Below are positions 27,788 to 58,527 of a stretch of 64,000 nucleotides of DNA, piece after piece (within the stretch, counting starts at the first letter, position 1; each line of letters starts with the position of its first letter). A program made the translations under genes and the position numbers. The stretch is from Lingula anatina (lineage: Eukaryota; Brachiopoda; Lingulata; Lingulida; Lingulidae), in NCBI RefSeq assembly GCF_001039355.2, contig NW_019774347.1, positions 423,304 through 487,303 on the forward strand, read 5' to 3'. The notes under the pieces are model-generated. The model worked only from the letters and a program-made list of their open reading frames with translations. It ran no database searches and was not told the origin of the DNA.

Positions 27788-28049
27788 ATGACTCAATCTT
27801 TTCAATGGGGAAAATTGTGAATTTTTCAGAAACAATTATTTCAACTCATAAATTCTTAAAAATGGAACATTCCTATGGAGTGGTACTTATAGCTACAAAA
27901 TTTAAAAGCGGTCTACCCAATAGTTCAATTCTGTATAGTAAAAACACTTACCACACGCATGCTATTAGAAAAAAAAACATTTTTATAATTACCAAAAGTA
28001 TGTACCTGAAAAGATTGATAATTTTTCCCCATTGAAAAGATTGAATCAT
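27788..28049. mobile_element. MITE with 27-28 bp terminal inverted repeats
   Basis: The left end ATGACTCAATCTTTTCAATG, continuing GGGAAAAT, matches the reverse complement of the right end (ATGATTCAATCTTTTCAATG, continuing GGGAAAAAT) with one mismatch and one length difference. The 262-bp element has no coding capacity. It lies 278 bp after the zinc-finger gene. Confidence 0.75.
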
Positions 28050-28469
28050 TATCATTTATGCATCACCAGTGTGACTTATTTAGTATTTATCACCCCCACC
28101 ACACAACTCAGATAAGTTTTTTGGTTTTAGTTGAGTCACTGTGGAGGTTATATCCTCTGGCACTTTAAGAAGAAGCAACAGGAAGAGTTATAATTGTATT
28201 TAATGAGTGCTTATGAAGGATGCCCTCCAGTGTTACACAGTTGAAAACGGAAGGTAGTGACGCGGAAAAATTAATTTTCCTATGCCAATGTAATATACAC
28301 GTGTGCATCACTGAAAAATGAATAAAGATTGACTCTGATTTTTACACGTGTGTGTACTTCCTAGCGACATCGCTCATTGATGTATTCTTGGTGCATTTTC
28401 CCCATATGTACGGAAAGCACATCAGGCAGGTGTTTGGCGACGTCGTCTCTCCCGCAAATAAAGGAATAG

Positions 28470-28491
28470 ACAGACCGCGGCTCTGGGTCAA

Positions 28492-28527
<36 letters not shown>

Positions 28528-29400
28528 TGCTAAGCAGCAGATCAGATGAAGAACACAGCCAGCTGCGTGAATTATTGTGAATTTTGGAACACATTGAAAT
28601 CTTCCCTTGAACGCAAAACGCAGCTTGGGCGACTCCTGAGGCCACGCCTGTTTTGATTTTGATGCGTCTGAAGTCCCTATATAGGCCTACTGAAACATCC
28701 AAGGCGTGCCCTAGACATAATCAGCTGACAATAACACTGACGTGTAAAATTTTGAATCGTTGTTGGAAAGAGTTTGCACGTGTAAAAAAAAATAAATAAA
28801 ACAGTAAATATTTGTTCAAAATGCAGAAAGGAGATATAAGGAGTAAAAAAAAAGTGATGTAAATATAGGGAAATGCAGTTAAAATTCGTTATTTCTTCGC
28901 CAATTCGCCTCTGGCTCTTTTAAGAGCTACAAGAAAGTGTAATGTGCTTTTAAAGTTATTGAGTCGAAATTGATTTGAGGAATTGATTTGAGGCACGGAG
29001 TTGTGAACACGCAAGTATACAAGAAAATGTATTTATTTCGTATTATCATTCAAGAAGTTGAAACAAAATGAAGAAAAAATCAAATTGACAACTTTTCTGA
29101 ATTTAAGATTATAAACAAGTAGATGTATAATCCCCATAATCAAATATTACATATTAGAGCAAGGGAAGATATTTTCAAAAATATTATCAAAACTAAAACT
29201 TACCCCATATATGTCGCTTAAAACCTCTTTGCTGATTATTTTGCCTCATTATATTGAACACACACATACACACACACTCACATGAAATTCTATACTTCGT
29301 TATGATGAACGATTTTGATATGATACTTCAATTCGACCAGAAATTCAACGTATCGCGACTTGGAATTGAAGAACCCAAAAAGCGTACGGTCACCTAGAAC
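28470..29400. repeat. Interspersed repeat B, copy 1
   Basis: This stretch matches 53865-54490 in several blocks in the same order: CTCTGGGTC, an AGCCAGCTGCGTGAATTATT block, ACGCCTGTTT, AGATTATAAACAAGTAGAT, ATATGTCGCTTA, an ACACACAC run, and CTTCGTTATGATGAAC followed by AATTCGACCAGAAA. It contains an (AAT)n microsatellite at about 28491-28525. No open frame stands out; the type of element is unknown. Confidence 0.6.
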
Positions 29401-29602
29401 TCAAAAGAAAAGCGACATTTTTTCCCTTTATTTTTTTGTTTGTTTTTTTATTCTGACCATTAGTCGGCTTATGCCCACTCTGGATCCAAGGTCCACTTTA
29501 TGCTCCCTTGCAACCAGAGATACTTGTAATAATAAAAGAGTATAAAAAAATCTCGAGCGTCCAATAAGCTTTTAACTAGGGGAACTGTCAAAACACACGT
29601 TC

Positions 29603-29886
29603 CCAGGGGCCTATCCTTAATCGTGTTATATTGATAAGAGGTATTTAAACCAAGGCATGAGCCGACCATCCATAAACAAGTAACTTACATGAATCTGAAG
29701 TCGTGAGTTTGCTAAGTAAAGCTTATTCTGACCAGATGGGCTGCACAGACAATGGTATACGCAAGTAGGGTGTACGGCAATATGCACTGGCAAATTCTTG
29801 TAACTTTTCACGTAAGTCCGATCCTTCTCGTAAGTTGGTATTCTCGAAGGTTTGTAAGTTACAAACTTTTGAGAATACGGCCCCTG
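29603..29886. mobile_element. MITE-like element with CCAGGGGCC ends
   Basis: The element starts CCAGGGGCCTATCC and ends with a sequence whose reverse complement is CCAGGGGCCGTATTCTCAAA. Inside the right end there is a short palindromic stretch around GTTTGTAAGTTACAAAC. No protein is encoded. Confidence 0.5.
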
Positions 29887-30690
29887 GTCCATATGATCAC
29901 TTTTCAACCGAAAAAAATTCTAGAGATGACTGTCACCCGTACAAAATTATAGCAAATTAGCCGTAGCCCATAGCCACTTACAAAATCACTCGGAACATCG
30001 TATGCGATGTCATGTAAATGGCACACATTGCAAATGTTTTCTAGGCTTTAGCTGAAATGAGCTTTAGCTGTGCCGGGTATGATTAAACACCGATGTAATG
30101 GAATGTCATTGGGCGAATGTCATTTTGTTTTTGTCTGCCAAAGCTAAGCCGACAGATGCATTCCTCGTCACAATTCTGAGAGCCTCTTTGCGTCAAAGAA
30201 GGCATGTCAAATGTATTTTTGTTAAATTGGTTTTGCTTTATTAAAACACTAAAAAGAGTTATTTTTAAATAAAGTTGAAAACGGCTTAAAACCTATGCTG
30301 GGTCACTTTATGTTGAGCGTGACTGAATTCCTAATACTGAATTCATAATATTGTGCAATGGACTAGGAAGAAAGATGGAAATGGGGCATAAAATAAATCT
30401 TACCCCACTCGTTTATCAGAAACAAACTTTCATCTTCCTGGTCCTATGCATTAGTTTGTTTAACATCATCGCCATTTCAAGTCAATATCAATATAAGAAG
30501 GAAAGGTTGATAAGAAAATCTCTCCAAATATTTGATAGCGCGTTTTTGTAAACATTCTAGATTGCACATCACAGCCATTTAAGTATCCAGGCAAAAACCA
30601 CTGTTATTCTTTAGCGATATTTGAAATAAAATTTATTTAAGACTGGCCTACATTTAGTCCTTGTCCAAGACACCTAAATTTTGGTCCGTC

Positions 30691-31570
30691 GGTACCAATT
30701 GGGCGACCATGGTTTATTGGTATCATGTAAAAGCTCATTTAATCAGGATTCAGTTCCTGTACAGTGCCCACTTTAAAATCAGAAGCTTTCATTATGTAGG
30801 CCTAATTGGTAAATTTATAACACCATGTTACTCAACTGTCAAATCTCATTAAATCCCCCAAATGAGGGCAGAAATTATCAGAAATAACTATTTACCATCA
30901 ATCATGACCTACATTCTCTTTTGAAATAACTTTATTGGCTTATTTTCCCTCACATTTGACCCTAGGTGACCTTATTTGTTTACAGGTTATTGAATATTAC
31001 AAGACACTCTTTACTGACTTCTTCAGAACTGTCCTTCAGCTGCATAATGGTACATAAACTATTGCTTTATCCTATTTTATTTTTATATTATGGATGTTTA
31101 CCTTCCCCCATTTTTTAGAACCAGCCGTTTAAGCAACAAGGTGTTATATAATGGTAATACATAAGCAGGGGCGGATCCAGGATTATTTGAAGGGGGGGGG
31201 GCGTGGGGCGTGGATGCGAAGCTTACCCCCCTTCCTCCACTGGCGTGGGGTTCAGGGCCCCGAAAATTTTCGGTATTTTAGAGGGCGAACGGTGCTCTTT
31301 GGTAGTGTTTAGAGCTATGATTCAGCTAGTCAAAATTCTAATTTCAAGAGGGGACCATTGGTGTGATTTTTTTTTCCAGAAATCAAAGGGGGGGGGGGGG
31401 GGGGGGGGNNGGGGGTCAGGACTCCCCCTGACCCCCCCCCCCCAAATCTGCCACTGCATAATAAAGCTACTGATTTGGAAGTACATGAACTACCAAACAG
31501 AAACTGATTTCTGACTTACTGAGCTTTCACATGATGCATGTATAAATGTACCTTGGTCACCCAATTTTTA
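30691..31570. mobile_element. Non-autonomous DNA element A, copy 1, with a nested MITE
   Basis: The left end GGTACCAATTGGGCGACC pairs with the right end (reverse complement AAAATTGGGTGACC). Internal sequence matches the copy at 47256-47745: GCAGAAATTATCA, CATTCTC, AACTTTATTGG, CACATTTGACC, TGACC, ACCAAACAGAAACTG. A second, unrelated element is inserted at 31165-31457. No open frame of note. Confidence 0.6.
31165..31457. mobile_element. GGGGCGGATCC-type MITE nested in element A
   Basis: Begins GCAGGGGCGGATCCAGGATT and ends with a sequence whose reverse complement is GCAGTGGCAGATTT. It contains long poly-G and poly-C tracts, and two ambiguous bases at 31409-31410 mark an unresolved G run. Related ends occur at 55960-56010 (opposite orientation) and at 62278-62616. 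Confidence 0.6.
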
Positions 31571-32604
31571 GCTATGGGCTCTTCCTGACGGGCTAGTTAG
31601 ACTTTTTCATATCAAGCGGTACACTTAACCGATTTAAGCCATTATATTAGTTACCTTTGGAGGTATGGCCAAATTACCATTACACGCATAAAATTTTTTT
31701 CGAAAAACAAGCCCATTAGGAACAGTATCAATTCTGTATAAGGTATAAATTACATGTACTGTAGAATGGTTGAGGTAAAATTGCAATGTTAGCCACGCTG
31801 CCCTTATCAATGTTGGTCCTACTCGGCAAATTTGTCGTATATTAATACTTTACTATTCATTTTGTAAATTATTGATGGACGTAGTAATAAAACTACAAAC
31901 TGATAAAATTCCTTTAAAAAGAAGAACAAAAGGCGTTGAAATATAATCTTACATACAGCTTCAAGAACTGCGATAAAATTGAAATACATTAATGTAGTTT
32001 ATAAATTTATAATTTTTTTAAAAAGCATACATTTTCAAGCTATCTAAATTGGCTATCTAAATGTAAGTTTTTGTGTTTAACTGGTTGTTTAAATTTATTA
32101 TTATTATATGACTATTTAGTGATCAGTCAACTCGTGATATCGTATCTAGAAGGCCAACCAGCATGTCGTGATTTAATTGAAGAAAAAAGACAGAAGTTCT
32201 TACACGTCGTAGTAAAAATATTTCACAGCATATTAAAAATGCATTTGAAGTCAAATTTTTGCCACAGAAGCCGACCAAATGCCACCATAAAATTTCAAAT
32301 AGTAAAACTTTGATAAATGCGAAAAGGCATCGTTTCATATTAATATTACCTTAGTTATAATTTATATATGTTTTGAAGGTATCGACCGTTTGAAGTGATT
32401 TAGCCTGCCCGTGACCTTGGCTGACCTTAACCACCATTAATAACCCTTATCTCTGGTTCCTCATAGCTACGCAAATATGGTACGTCGGGAAACAGCACAA
32501 CTGATAACCATTTATAAAGCCACGATTTAAAAAAATACCATGTTCATATACTCACAAAGCACACTGTAGTTGAAGTTAGGATTTTATTTTATGCTTTGGC
32601 GAAG
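31571..32604. other. Upstream region of the receptor gene
   Basis: AT-rich, no recognised gene or repeat. The receptor promoter and 5' UTR should lie in the last few hundred bases. An out-of-frame ATG at 32591 precedes the receptor start at 32605 and could act as a short upstream frame. Confidence 0.35.
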
Positions 32605-51933
<19,329 letters not shown>

Positions 51934-51959
<26 letters not shown>

Positions 51960-52332
51960 TGTAACCGTCTCTGAAGACAAGGATGAAAGAAATAGCCATT
52001 CTGGTTCATGGGAAAATCACGCATTTCAACATGGTGGAGCCTCTGGAAGTCCTGGTGACATCCCTAGTCAGTTTTTGTGTCCAATTACAGGCAGTCTTAT
52101 GAAAGACCCCGTTATTGCAAGTGACGGTTATACATACGACAGAGCAGCAATAACACAGTGGCTCAGCGGGAGTAGACTGTCGCCTGTTACAACCATTCCT
52201 TTGTCCAGTCAGAACTTGGTGCCAAATGATCGGTTGCGCAAAAGTATGGCAACGTGGCGGTCTAATAATCAGGGCAGTCGCATTTCACTGAACTCACGTC
52301 CTTGTACACCTTTGACTGATGTAGAAGCATGA
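51934..52332 (+). CDS. U-box E3 ubiquitin ligase domain, read one frame away from the receptor tail
   Basis: After the last receptor exon the +1-shifted frame stays open from 51934 to the TGA at 52330-52332. From 52057 it encodes a clear U-box: DIPSQFLCPITGSLMKDPVI, then ASDGYTYDRAAITQWL, then SPVTTIPLSSQNLVPNDRLR. This matches the usual pattern of F-x-CPI-T-x-x-LM-x-DPV-x-x-x-DG-x-x-Y, P-x-T and N-x-x-L-R/K. Among animal U-box proteins it looks most like that of WDSUB1. U-boxes bind E2 enzymes and direct ubiquitination. No credible start codon lies just before the domain: the nearest in-frame ATG, 51793, is inside the receptor tail in a frame that does not look coding. The domain is therefore best read as the C-terminus of the receptor, joined by a one-base change in the T5 run at 51929-51933 or by splicing out 51823-51976. 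Joined, the protein would be about 1,570 aa. Confidence 0.8.
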
Positions 52333-52865
52333 TAATTTATAACGCGATTTTTAGCCCGATTAAAATGTAAGTGAATGTCATATGGAAGTGCCGTTTAATG
52401 GCCTGGGGATAAAAACTTGGGTTTAAGGCCTATCTCGGTTTCAACATTTTCTCTTAAAATCAATTCAATCCAAGTACACAATGTCACATCACCCAAACAT
52501 TTATTACAATGTATACATTCATTATACACTGTACATAGTCTAGTATTCCATCTTGCCAGTTAACTGATCCAGAAGATGGTGAATTCAACAACCAGTGCTT
52601 GTTGAGGATTTGGATCTCTGTCTTGACACTCTGTCATTCTGTCTTGCCAAGCAACGGAACCAGCAGGTAAATTGCGCCAATGTTTGTTGGGGTTGCGTTG
52701 CATCTTGTCTTCTATGGAAGCTCTGTTGGGTGCCGACTTCTACAGTGTTGGCAAGGTTTTGGCCCCTTCCCCGTGCTCCAGACTTCCAGTAATTTATAGG
52801 AATATCACAATTACAAATACTGATATTTGAAGTGTTTGACACCAATAAAATCTCAGAAACAATTC
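52333..52865 (+). other. Receptor/U-box 3' UTR
   Basis: Non-coding from the U-box stop to a canonical AATAAA at 52844-52849. I see no other functional signal. Confidence 0.55.
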
Positions 52866-53864
52866 AATAAGCGAAGCACGCGTGCTATTTTGGACTAATA
52901 CAATTACTGATATTGGTGAGTAGTGTTTAGTCTCATAATAACACACGCTGAGGAAGGTGGCTGTGTGGCCGAATGCTTTGTTTCTGCTTTTTCATTTAGT
53001 GTAGAAAATGAAACGTTTAAACCTATGATTATCGTCGAAAGACAACACAAATTTTTTTATCAGAAAATTTACTTTATTACTGAATTACTCTCGTCGCAAA
53101 TAATAGCCTCGAAACTAACGGTGATATTGCTATTAGCGCTCAGTGGCAAATTGCGATGCTTTCGAATTACGCAATAGCGACGAATCGCCATGCTTGCGCT
53201 CTGTCGCAATTTGCAATGATTTCGAGTTGTGGAGCCCCTGGTCTCGCCCCGACAGCTCATGGTCGTCTTCTCCGCCTACTTCTCCGCCTCTGGATCAATT
53301 GTTGGATTTGGACAAGTTGATAGTTATGTTGTTGGATTGCAGCAACAATCAGACGGCGTCTTTGGGGTTCCATGCTGGACTTAGACTGACAACGATTTCG
53401 CTTTCTGCCCGATTTATACACCAGTTTTGGTGTACGTTAAGCGGTCGTAATCCATCGCTTATTGTTTACAAATCGGACGCAACACAAACGCTTTAGCTCG
53501 TGATGGGGAAGCTCAACATAACGGATTGCATACTTCATACATACTCTTCCAGATCGCTAGCAACCCGCAATTACCCGTGAGTTGCGGATAAGAGCCGATA
53601 ACAGCGCATGTATTGCATATGAATTGCGGATGTATTGCGCATGACGTCCGAAACCCAAATATTATGCAGCTCAAAACCCCCGGGAACGGAAAAATTGCCT
53701 CAGCGGATAATTGCGGACGTATGCAGGTATTAGCCGACTGATACATGTACAAGCATTTATCACGAATATTGCGGAGGTTTAGCGAATATCAACCAATTTT
53801 GTGCGAAATTCATGCGCATTTCATCCTAAACGCCAGTGGGACCGGGCCTTTGCAAGACATAAAG
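52866..53864. other. Repeat-rich intergenic DNA with TTGCGGA-like motifs
   Basis: A 34-bp block at 53136-53169 recurs 60 bp later at 53196-53229 (GCGCTCAGTGGCAAATTGCG against GCGCTCTGTCGCAATTTGCA). From 53570 to 53830 the motif TTGCGGA and relatives recur many times, and the block ends near CGCCAGTGGGACCGGGCC. This looks like a degenerate interspersed element. The longest open frame (53143-53496) shows no family similarity. Confidence 0.4.
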
Positions 53865-54490
53865 AACCGTAGCTCTGGGTCGAAAAGATAACTACTCAGC
53901 GGCAATCAATCAACTCGGTGAAAAGAGCAGCCAGCTGCGTGAATTATTGTGAATTGCAGAACACACTGATTGAACATCAATATCAATCAACTCAATGAAG
54001 AGAGCAGCCAGCTGTGTGAATTATTGTGGATTGCAGAACACCCTGATTGAACATCAATATCTTCACTCTCGGGTCTACGCCTGTTTGAGGGTTATCGATT
54101 TTAGATGCGAAATCTTGGTCCCAAGATGCACGGGGATCAGATTGTCCTGAATTTTAGATTATAAACAAGTAGATCTACACGTATAAGCCCCATAATAAAA
54201 AAATCAAATTCAATTTTTTTTAATGTGAAGGACTCATTATATGTCGCTTATTAAAATCTATTTTTGCTGATTACTTTGCCTTAATAGATTGAACAATATA
54301 TACCACACACACATACACACACACACCCACAGACACACAAACAATTGCAAACAAGCACACCCCCATTCAAACACACATATACTTAGTGTACACACTAACA
54401 TGTGAAATTTCATAGCTCGTTATGATGAACAACTTTAATTTCACATTTAAATTCGACCAGAAACCCAACATTTACGAGAAATAAAACAAA
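53865..54490. repeat. Interspersed repeat B, copy 2, with an internal 77-bp tandem duplication
   Basis: Matches 28470-29400 in ordered blocks. A 77-bp unit (ATCAATCAACTC, then AGAGCAGCCAGCTG, then GAATTATTGTG) is present twice, at about 53905-53981 and 53982-54058. The tRNA-His gene begins 230 bp further on. Confidence 0.6.
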
Positions 54491-54723
54491 AAACGCCCCT
54501 CTCTCTTTTTTCTGTTGCTGCTACTTTTCACTAAATTATGATAGTCCTGCATTTTACAAACTCTGGCCAAAATAGTGAGGCTAGTTAAAATGTGGCGTAC
54601 ATTGTGCGTCTCGACCTTCATTCCGGGTGTTATTTTGCTAAAATCTGGTATTTAGAATCATAATAACTTCTCATCAAAGTCAAGTTGCACGTGCTCTCAG
54701 ACGGTTTATCACTTGCAGTGCGG

Positions 54724-54795
54724 GCCGTGATCGTATAGTGGTTAGTACTTCTCGTTGTGGCCGAGACAACCCAGGTTCGAATCCTGGTCACGGTA
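54724..54795 (+). tRNA. tRNA-His (anticodon GTG)
   Basis: 72 nt fold into a full cloverleaf. The acceptor stem GCCGTGA pairs with TCACGGT (one G-U pair at the end). The anticodon stem TCTCG/CGAGA encloses TTGTGGC with anticodon GTG. The T stem CCAGG/CCTGG encloses TTCGAAT. The D-arm region TCGTATAGTGGTTAGTA is typical of animal tRNA-His, and A is the discriminator. Internal A and B boxes (GTTCGAATCC) are intact. A T6 run about 33 bases downstream can end polymerase III transcription. Confidence 0.93.
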
Positions 54796-55879
54796 GAGCT
54801 GTGGAATTCTGTCATGGCAAGCAGGTCGAATTTTTTATTTGCTTAAAACACTGTTTACCAGTGCACATATATCAAAACAATTCCGAAACAATTCCCAAAT
54901 AATGTAGGTGTTACATTTGAGCTTATTGTTTCGTAAATAGCCTCGTAACGATGGCTAATAAGATACGATAAATATTTGATGAAATACATTTGCAAGCAAG
55001 TTGGGCTTAGCTTATTAATCCTTGAACCCCATCACATAATTTTGAATTTTTACATTGTGTGTATGTCTTTTTGTTTTAAATGATTCCATGCAAAATAAAG
55101 GTTAAAATCAATAAACTACTGATAATGAGATGCAAGCGATAACCATGTATGCTGAGCCTTAGAATAAAGATATTATATCCCCATTATTAGAAACATGACA
55201 CTGTAATATAATGTGCCCTTGACAAACAAGATGAGTTTGTCCTCCAACCCGACAGATCTCCATCAATTTTGACCTCTAGCACATCGGTTGGTCTCGTACT
55301 TGAACACACACGTGGGTCAGCAAAATATCTCGTGAACTATTTTGTGTCTTTGATGTAATTATTTAAAACTTGTGGTGCAATGTCTAGAAATAGACCATTA
55401 ACTTATTGGTGAATTCCAGCTCTCTGAACTCGGGTCTGTTGATCAACACTGAAATGCCATTTAACCAAATCACAGAAAAAAGATAACCTAAAATCAAGAT
55501 TAATGTTATTCTTAAGCGAAGAGTGAGGATATATGTTTTATAAATGAAACTGCCAGATTGTTTCATAAAAGAAAAACTGAAATTCTGATAGACTTTTATC
55601 AATAGCTCTGCTAAAAGGCATTAACTATATATATATGCTTTGTGTCCATTAACTGCGACTGCTAAATTGAATGAAAATGTTTATCCAGAAAAAAAAAAAA
55701 AAAAAAAAATCACGCTAGCTGCTTCATGGAAATTCAAGCATTTCCATCTTATCTGTTTGAAGATTCAAAGCTGTAAAATCTAGATTGCTAGAGCAATAAA
55801 TTACGATGGATTTGGATTAACTTCAAGAACAGCAAATCTAAATATTGAAAAAAATCGCAGCACCACAAGGAACATGTGA
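54796..55879. other. Intergenic, nothing recognised
   Basis: AT-rich sequence with a poly-A run at about 55689-55709 and no convincing gene on either strand. Confidence 0.5.
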
Positions 55880-56010
55880 CTTGGCAGGAAACAGAATCCC
55901 CCCTCCACCCAAAAATAAATGAATAAATAAATAAAAATTAAACAACGGAGACTTTGCATTCGCGGACCCCCCCCCCCTTCAAATAATCCTGGATTCGCCC
56001 CTGATTTAGT
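55880..56010 (-). mobile_element. Fragment of the GGGGCGGATCC-type MITE
   Basis: The reverse complement begins TCAGGGGCGAATCCAGGATT, then ATTTGAAGGGG, closely matching the start of the element at 31165. The far end is not recognisable, so this copy is truncated. Confidence 0.55.
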
Positions 56011-57510
56011 AATATATAACATTAGCCTTGTGCAGTGAAAACATATCACGATAGTTCCCCTTTATAACACAGTATAATGTTGTCTTAACTTCTTCAGCAG
56101 CTATGCATTCTGTTTTTCTGGGCGTTGGATTCGGCTCGAAATCCCCATTCATGTGACCGTCCATAAACGTCGTTAAAGACTTATGATACTGTTACTCATA
56201 ATACTGACAGTGTCGTCGGCAATTTATTTTTGTTTGTTTGTTTTTGTTTGTCTTGATCTGTTTACTTTGTGTTGTCTCGTCTTGGAGCGAGAGGCGCTCT
56301 CTTATGTCTCGTGGATGATTAGTGTTCAGTTGAATGATAAACGTCACCATGTAGGAGATAGCCTTTTGTCATGGTTTGGACACGCCCGTTATCGTAGGCT
56401 ACATTAAGCAAATACGTGGAGGCAAAATTGTTATGTACGTACTTTTTAGTTATTTAAAGTATGCGTTTCATTGTAAAGTCTTCATTATATTATTTGTATT
56501 AAGTTGAAATTTTGATATTGATGTTTATTCTTTTACTTTCTTTTGTTTCATTTGTTTCACTTTCAGCTCACCGTCGTCATCTAGTCTCTAGACACGCGTG
56601 TAAATAAATGTGTTCCTCCACTGAATATTTGTGTCGTCATTTGCTACAGTATAAAGGATCTAAGTATTGAATAATTGTGTTTTATCAAGTACCAATACCG
56701 TTTAAAGATGTTGTTTCGCAAACTTGAAGATCGGTCTGTCTTACACGTGCCACCTGAACTTTCCCGTGCTCTCAGTCAGGTGGTCAAGACGAGCCAAGAC
56801 AAGCCTTTTTTTTATCCAACACAGTTACATTGTGCATTTATTTTTGCTCTTATAAGATATTAAAAACGCGCAAAGAACTTAGCTAGACAACTTTCCTGCT
56901 TGCACTGCACTCACATCTATTTCATAAATTCAAAATATGAAATACATAACAAACAATTAGACAGATAATCATATTAACATTGGTAGAAGATTTTGATAAG
57001 CACCAAAGTCACCATAGCCTAATTTCTAGGCCTTTGATCACTCAACGTCAAAGTGCCATTTAACTATTGTTTGTAACGTAAGATATCTATTACTGAAAGT
57101 ACTGGAAAATAACAAAAATTGCTTGCTGTGAATTTACTTTCACTGCACCTGATAAGACATTTTCAACATTTCTAGATATTTTTAATTGTAAAAAGAATTT
57201 TTTAAAGATTTTATATAACCTTTCTGTTAAGAAGTACATTACTAATTACATGAATCACCACTAAAACACAAATAAATAATAAAATATTTCTGTTCTGTTT
57301 CTGCTCAGTTCCTCATTTTCTCGAAGAGACAACATATTGTATGAACATAAATGATGAAAAAAGATTTTTAAGTTTTCAAATTTAGTTTTTAGTTCCAATG
57401 CTAGTAAACACACCATTCCAAGGAAAGTATCTGTTTTAAATTATATGCGACAAACTCTGCTATGTTCATTCGATTAATTGATCTTTTCAATCTGTTAAAT
57501 TGGTTTCAGT
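56011..57510. other. Intergenic, nothing recognised
   Basis: AT-rich. Short open frames near 56183-56407 and 56675-56863 are not supported by any motif I know. The part nearest 57510 should hold the GPCR 3' UTR. Confidence 0.45.
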
Positions 57511-58527
57511 TCACAAAAAGGAAGTCGAGGTTCTTGCAGTGCTTTGGTTCGTTGGTCCAGAAAACCGCCGTTTGAACGCAGCCCTGAATTCTGTGGAAAC
57601 AAAATTATACAGAATTGGATTTAAACATGAATTTGTGACCGGTAGCACCTGAGACAAAAAATGAAGCCAGAACCAAGCCCCTGTCGGACACACAGGATTA
57701 TATACCTGTGCTATGAATAAGATATAGAAGAGGTAAAAATCTCCCCAGCATACAACGAAGAGCACTAAGACGGCGAAAACGATTGCTGTTAGTCGTCGGG
57801 TATCCGAAGGGGACATTCCGGCAGGCGCTGAATCTTCTGAGCCAAGGGCAGCTGCGATAGCGCGTTCCTGTTGGCGGATAACCACCATGATTCCAATAGA
57901 GAAAGCACCGATTACCAAAACGGGGAAGATGAAATCCAGGCCAAATACTAACACGTAGTAGAAATATCCATCAGCATCTGTCATGTTCTGTGACAGACCA
58001 CAAGATTTCCCTTTGCTTTCCTCGAAATAAAAGAAAAGTGGAAAATTTGCTATTATCATTCCAACCCATACTAGAGCTGCAACCTTCGTCGTGAAGCTCT
58101 TGCTGACAAAGTTTTTGCAATGCAGGGGCCATTTAACAGCCACGAACCGTAGCGCGCATATAAAAACTAAACAATATACACTAACCCCTTGAGTGGTGTA
58201 CACGAAAAAGTATGCAATTTTACACACCGGCGGCGTTAAGGAGACTCGGTATTCTGTTGCGAAGCGTAACGCTTGTACTGGGAGACAAATGATCAAGTAA
58301 AGCAAATCGGCAATGGCAAGATTTAAGAATAAAACGTTCAGTCGTGTCGACTTGCAGATCACCGAAATCACCAAGCCGTTGCCTATCACTCCTATGACGA
58401 ATATTATAGAATAAATCAATGGCAAACCGATGACTACAATATGGGACTGAATAAATTTAACTTCCCCGCGACAAAAATATGTATCATTTTCTCCCATTCC
58501 ATTTATGTCATCAGTTTTGTTTTCCAT
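57511..58527 (-). CDS. Intronless rhodopsin-family GPCR, galanin/allatostatin-like
   Basis: A single-exon frame of 338 residues with seven hydrophobic helices. Two N-glycosylation sites (Asn3, Asn14) lie in the short N-terminus. Landmarks: GNGLVI in TM1 (Asn50), LNLAIADLLYL in TM2 (Asp74), Cys102 at the top of TM3 with Cys176 in the second extracellular loop, and NPILY in TM7 (Asn303-Tyr307). The sequence is closest in feel to galanin and allatostatin-A receptors, which bind short amidated or similar peptides. Two signature motifs are altered: the DRY triplet at the end of TM3 reads LRF (126-128), and the TM6 CWxP motif reads CWGD (260-263). Ligand identity is unknown. The start at 58527 is the only one giving a complete TM1. 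Gene neighbours suggest nothing about function. Confidence 0.85.
   Translation of the reverse strand: MENKTDDINGMGENDTYFCRGEVKFIQSHIVVIGLPLIYSIIFVIGVIGNGLVISVICKSTRLNVLFLNLAIADLLYLIICLPVQALRFATEYRVSLTPPVCKIAYFFVYTTQGVSVYCLVFICALRFVAVKWPLHCKNFVSKSFTTKVAALVWVGMIIANFPLFFYFEESKGKSCGLSQNMTDADGYFYYVLVFGLDFIFPVLVIGAFSIGIMVVIRQQERAIAAALGSEDSAPAGMSPSDTRRLTAIVFAVLVLFVVCWGDFYLFYILFIAQVYNPVCPTGAWFWLHFLSQVLPVTNSCLNPILYNFVSTEFRAAFKRRFSGPTNQSTARTSTSFL

Noticed and set aside
53143-53496. 117-codon open frame downstream of the receptor
   Set aside because: It overlaps a 60-bp tandem duplication, has no motif and reads like repeat-derived sequence.
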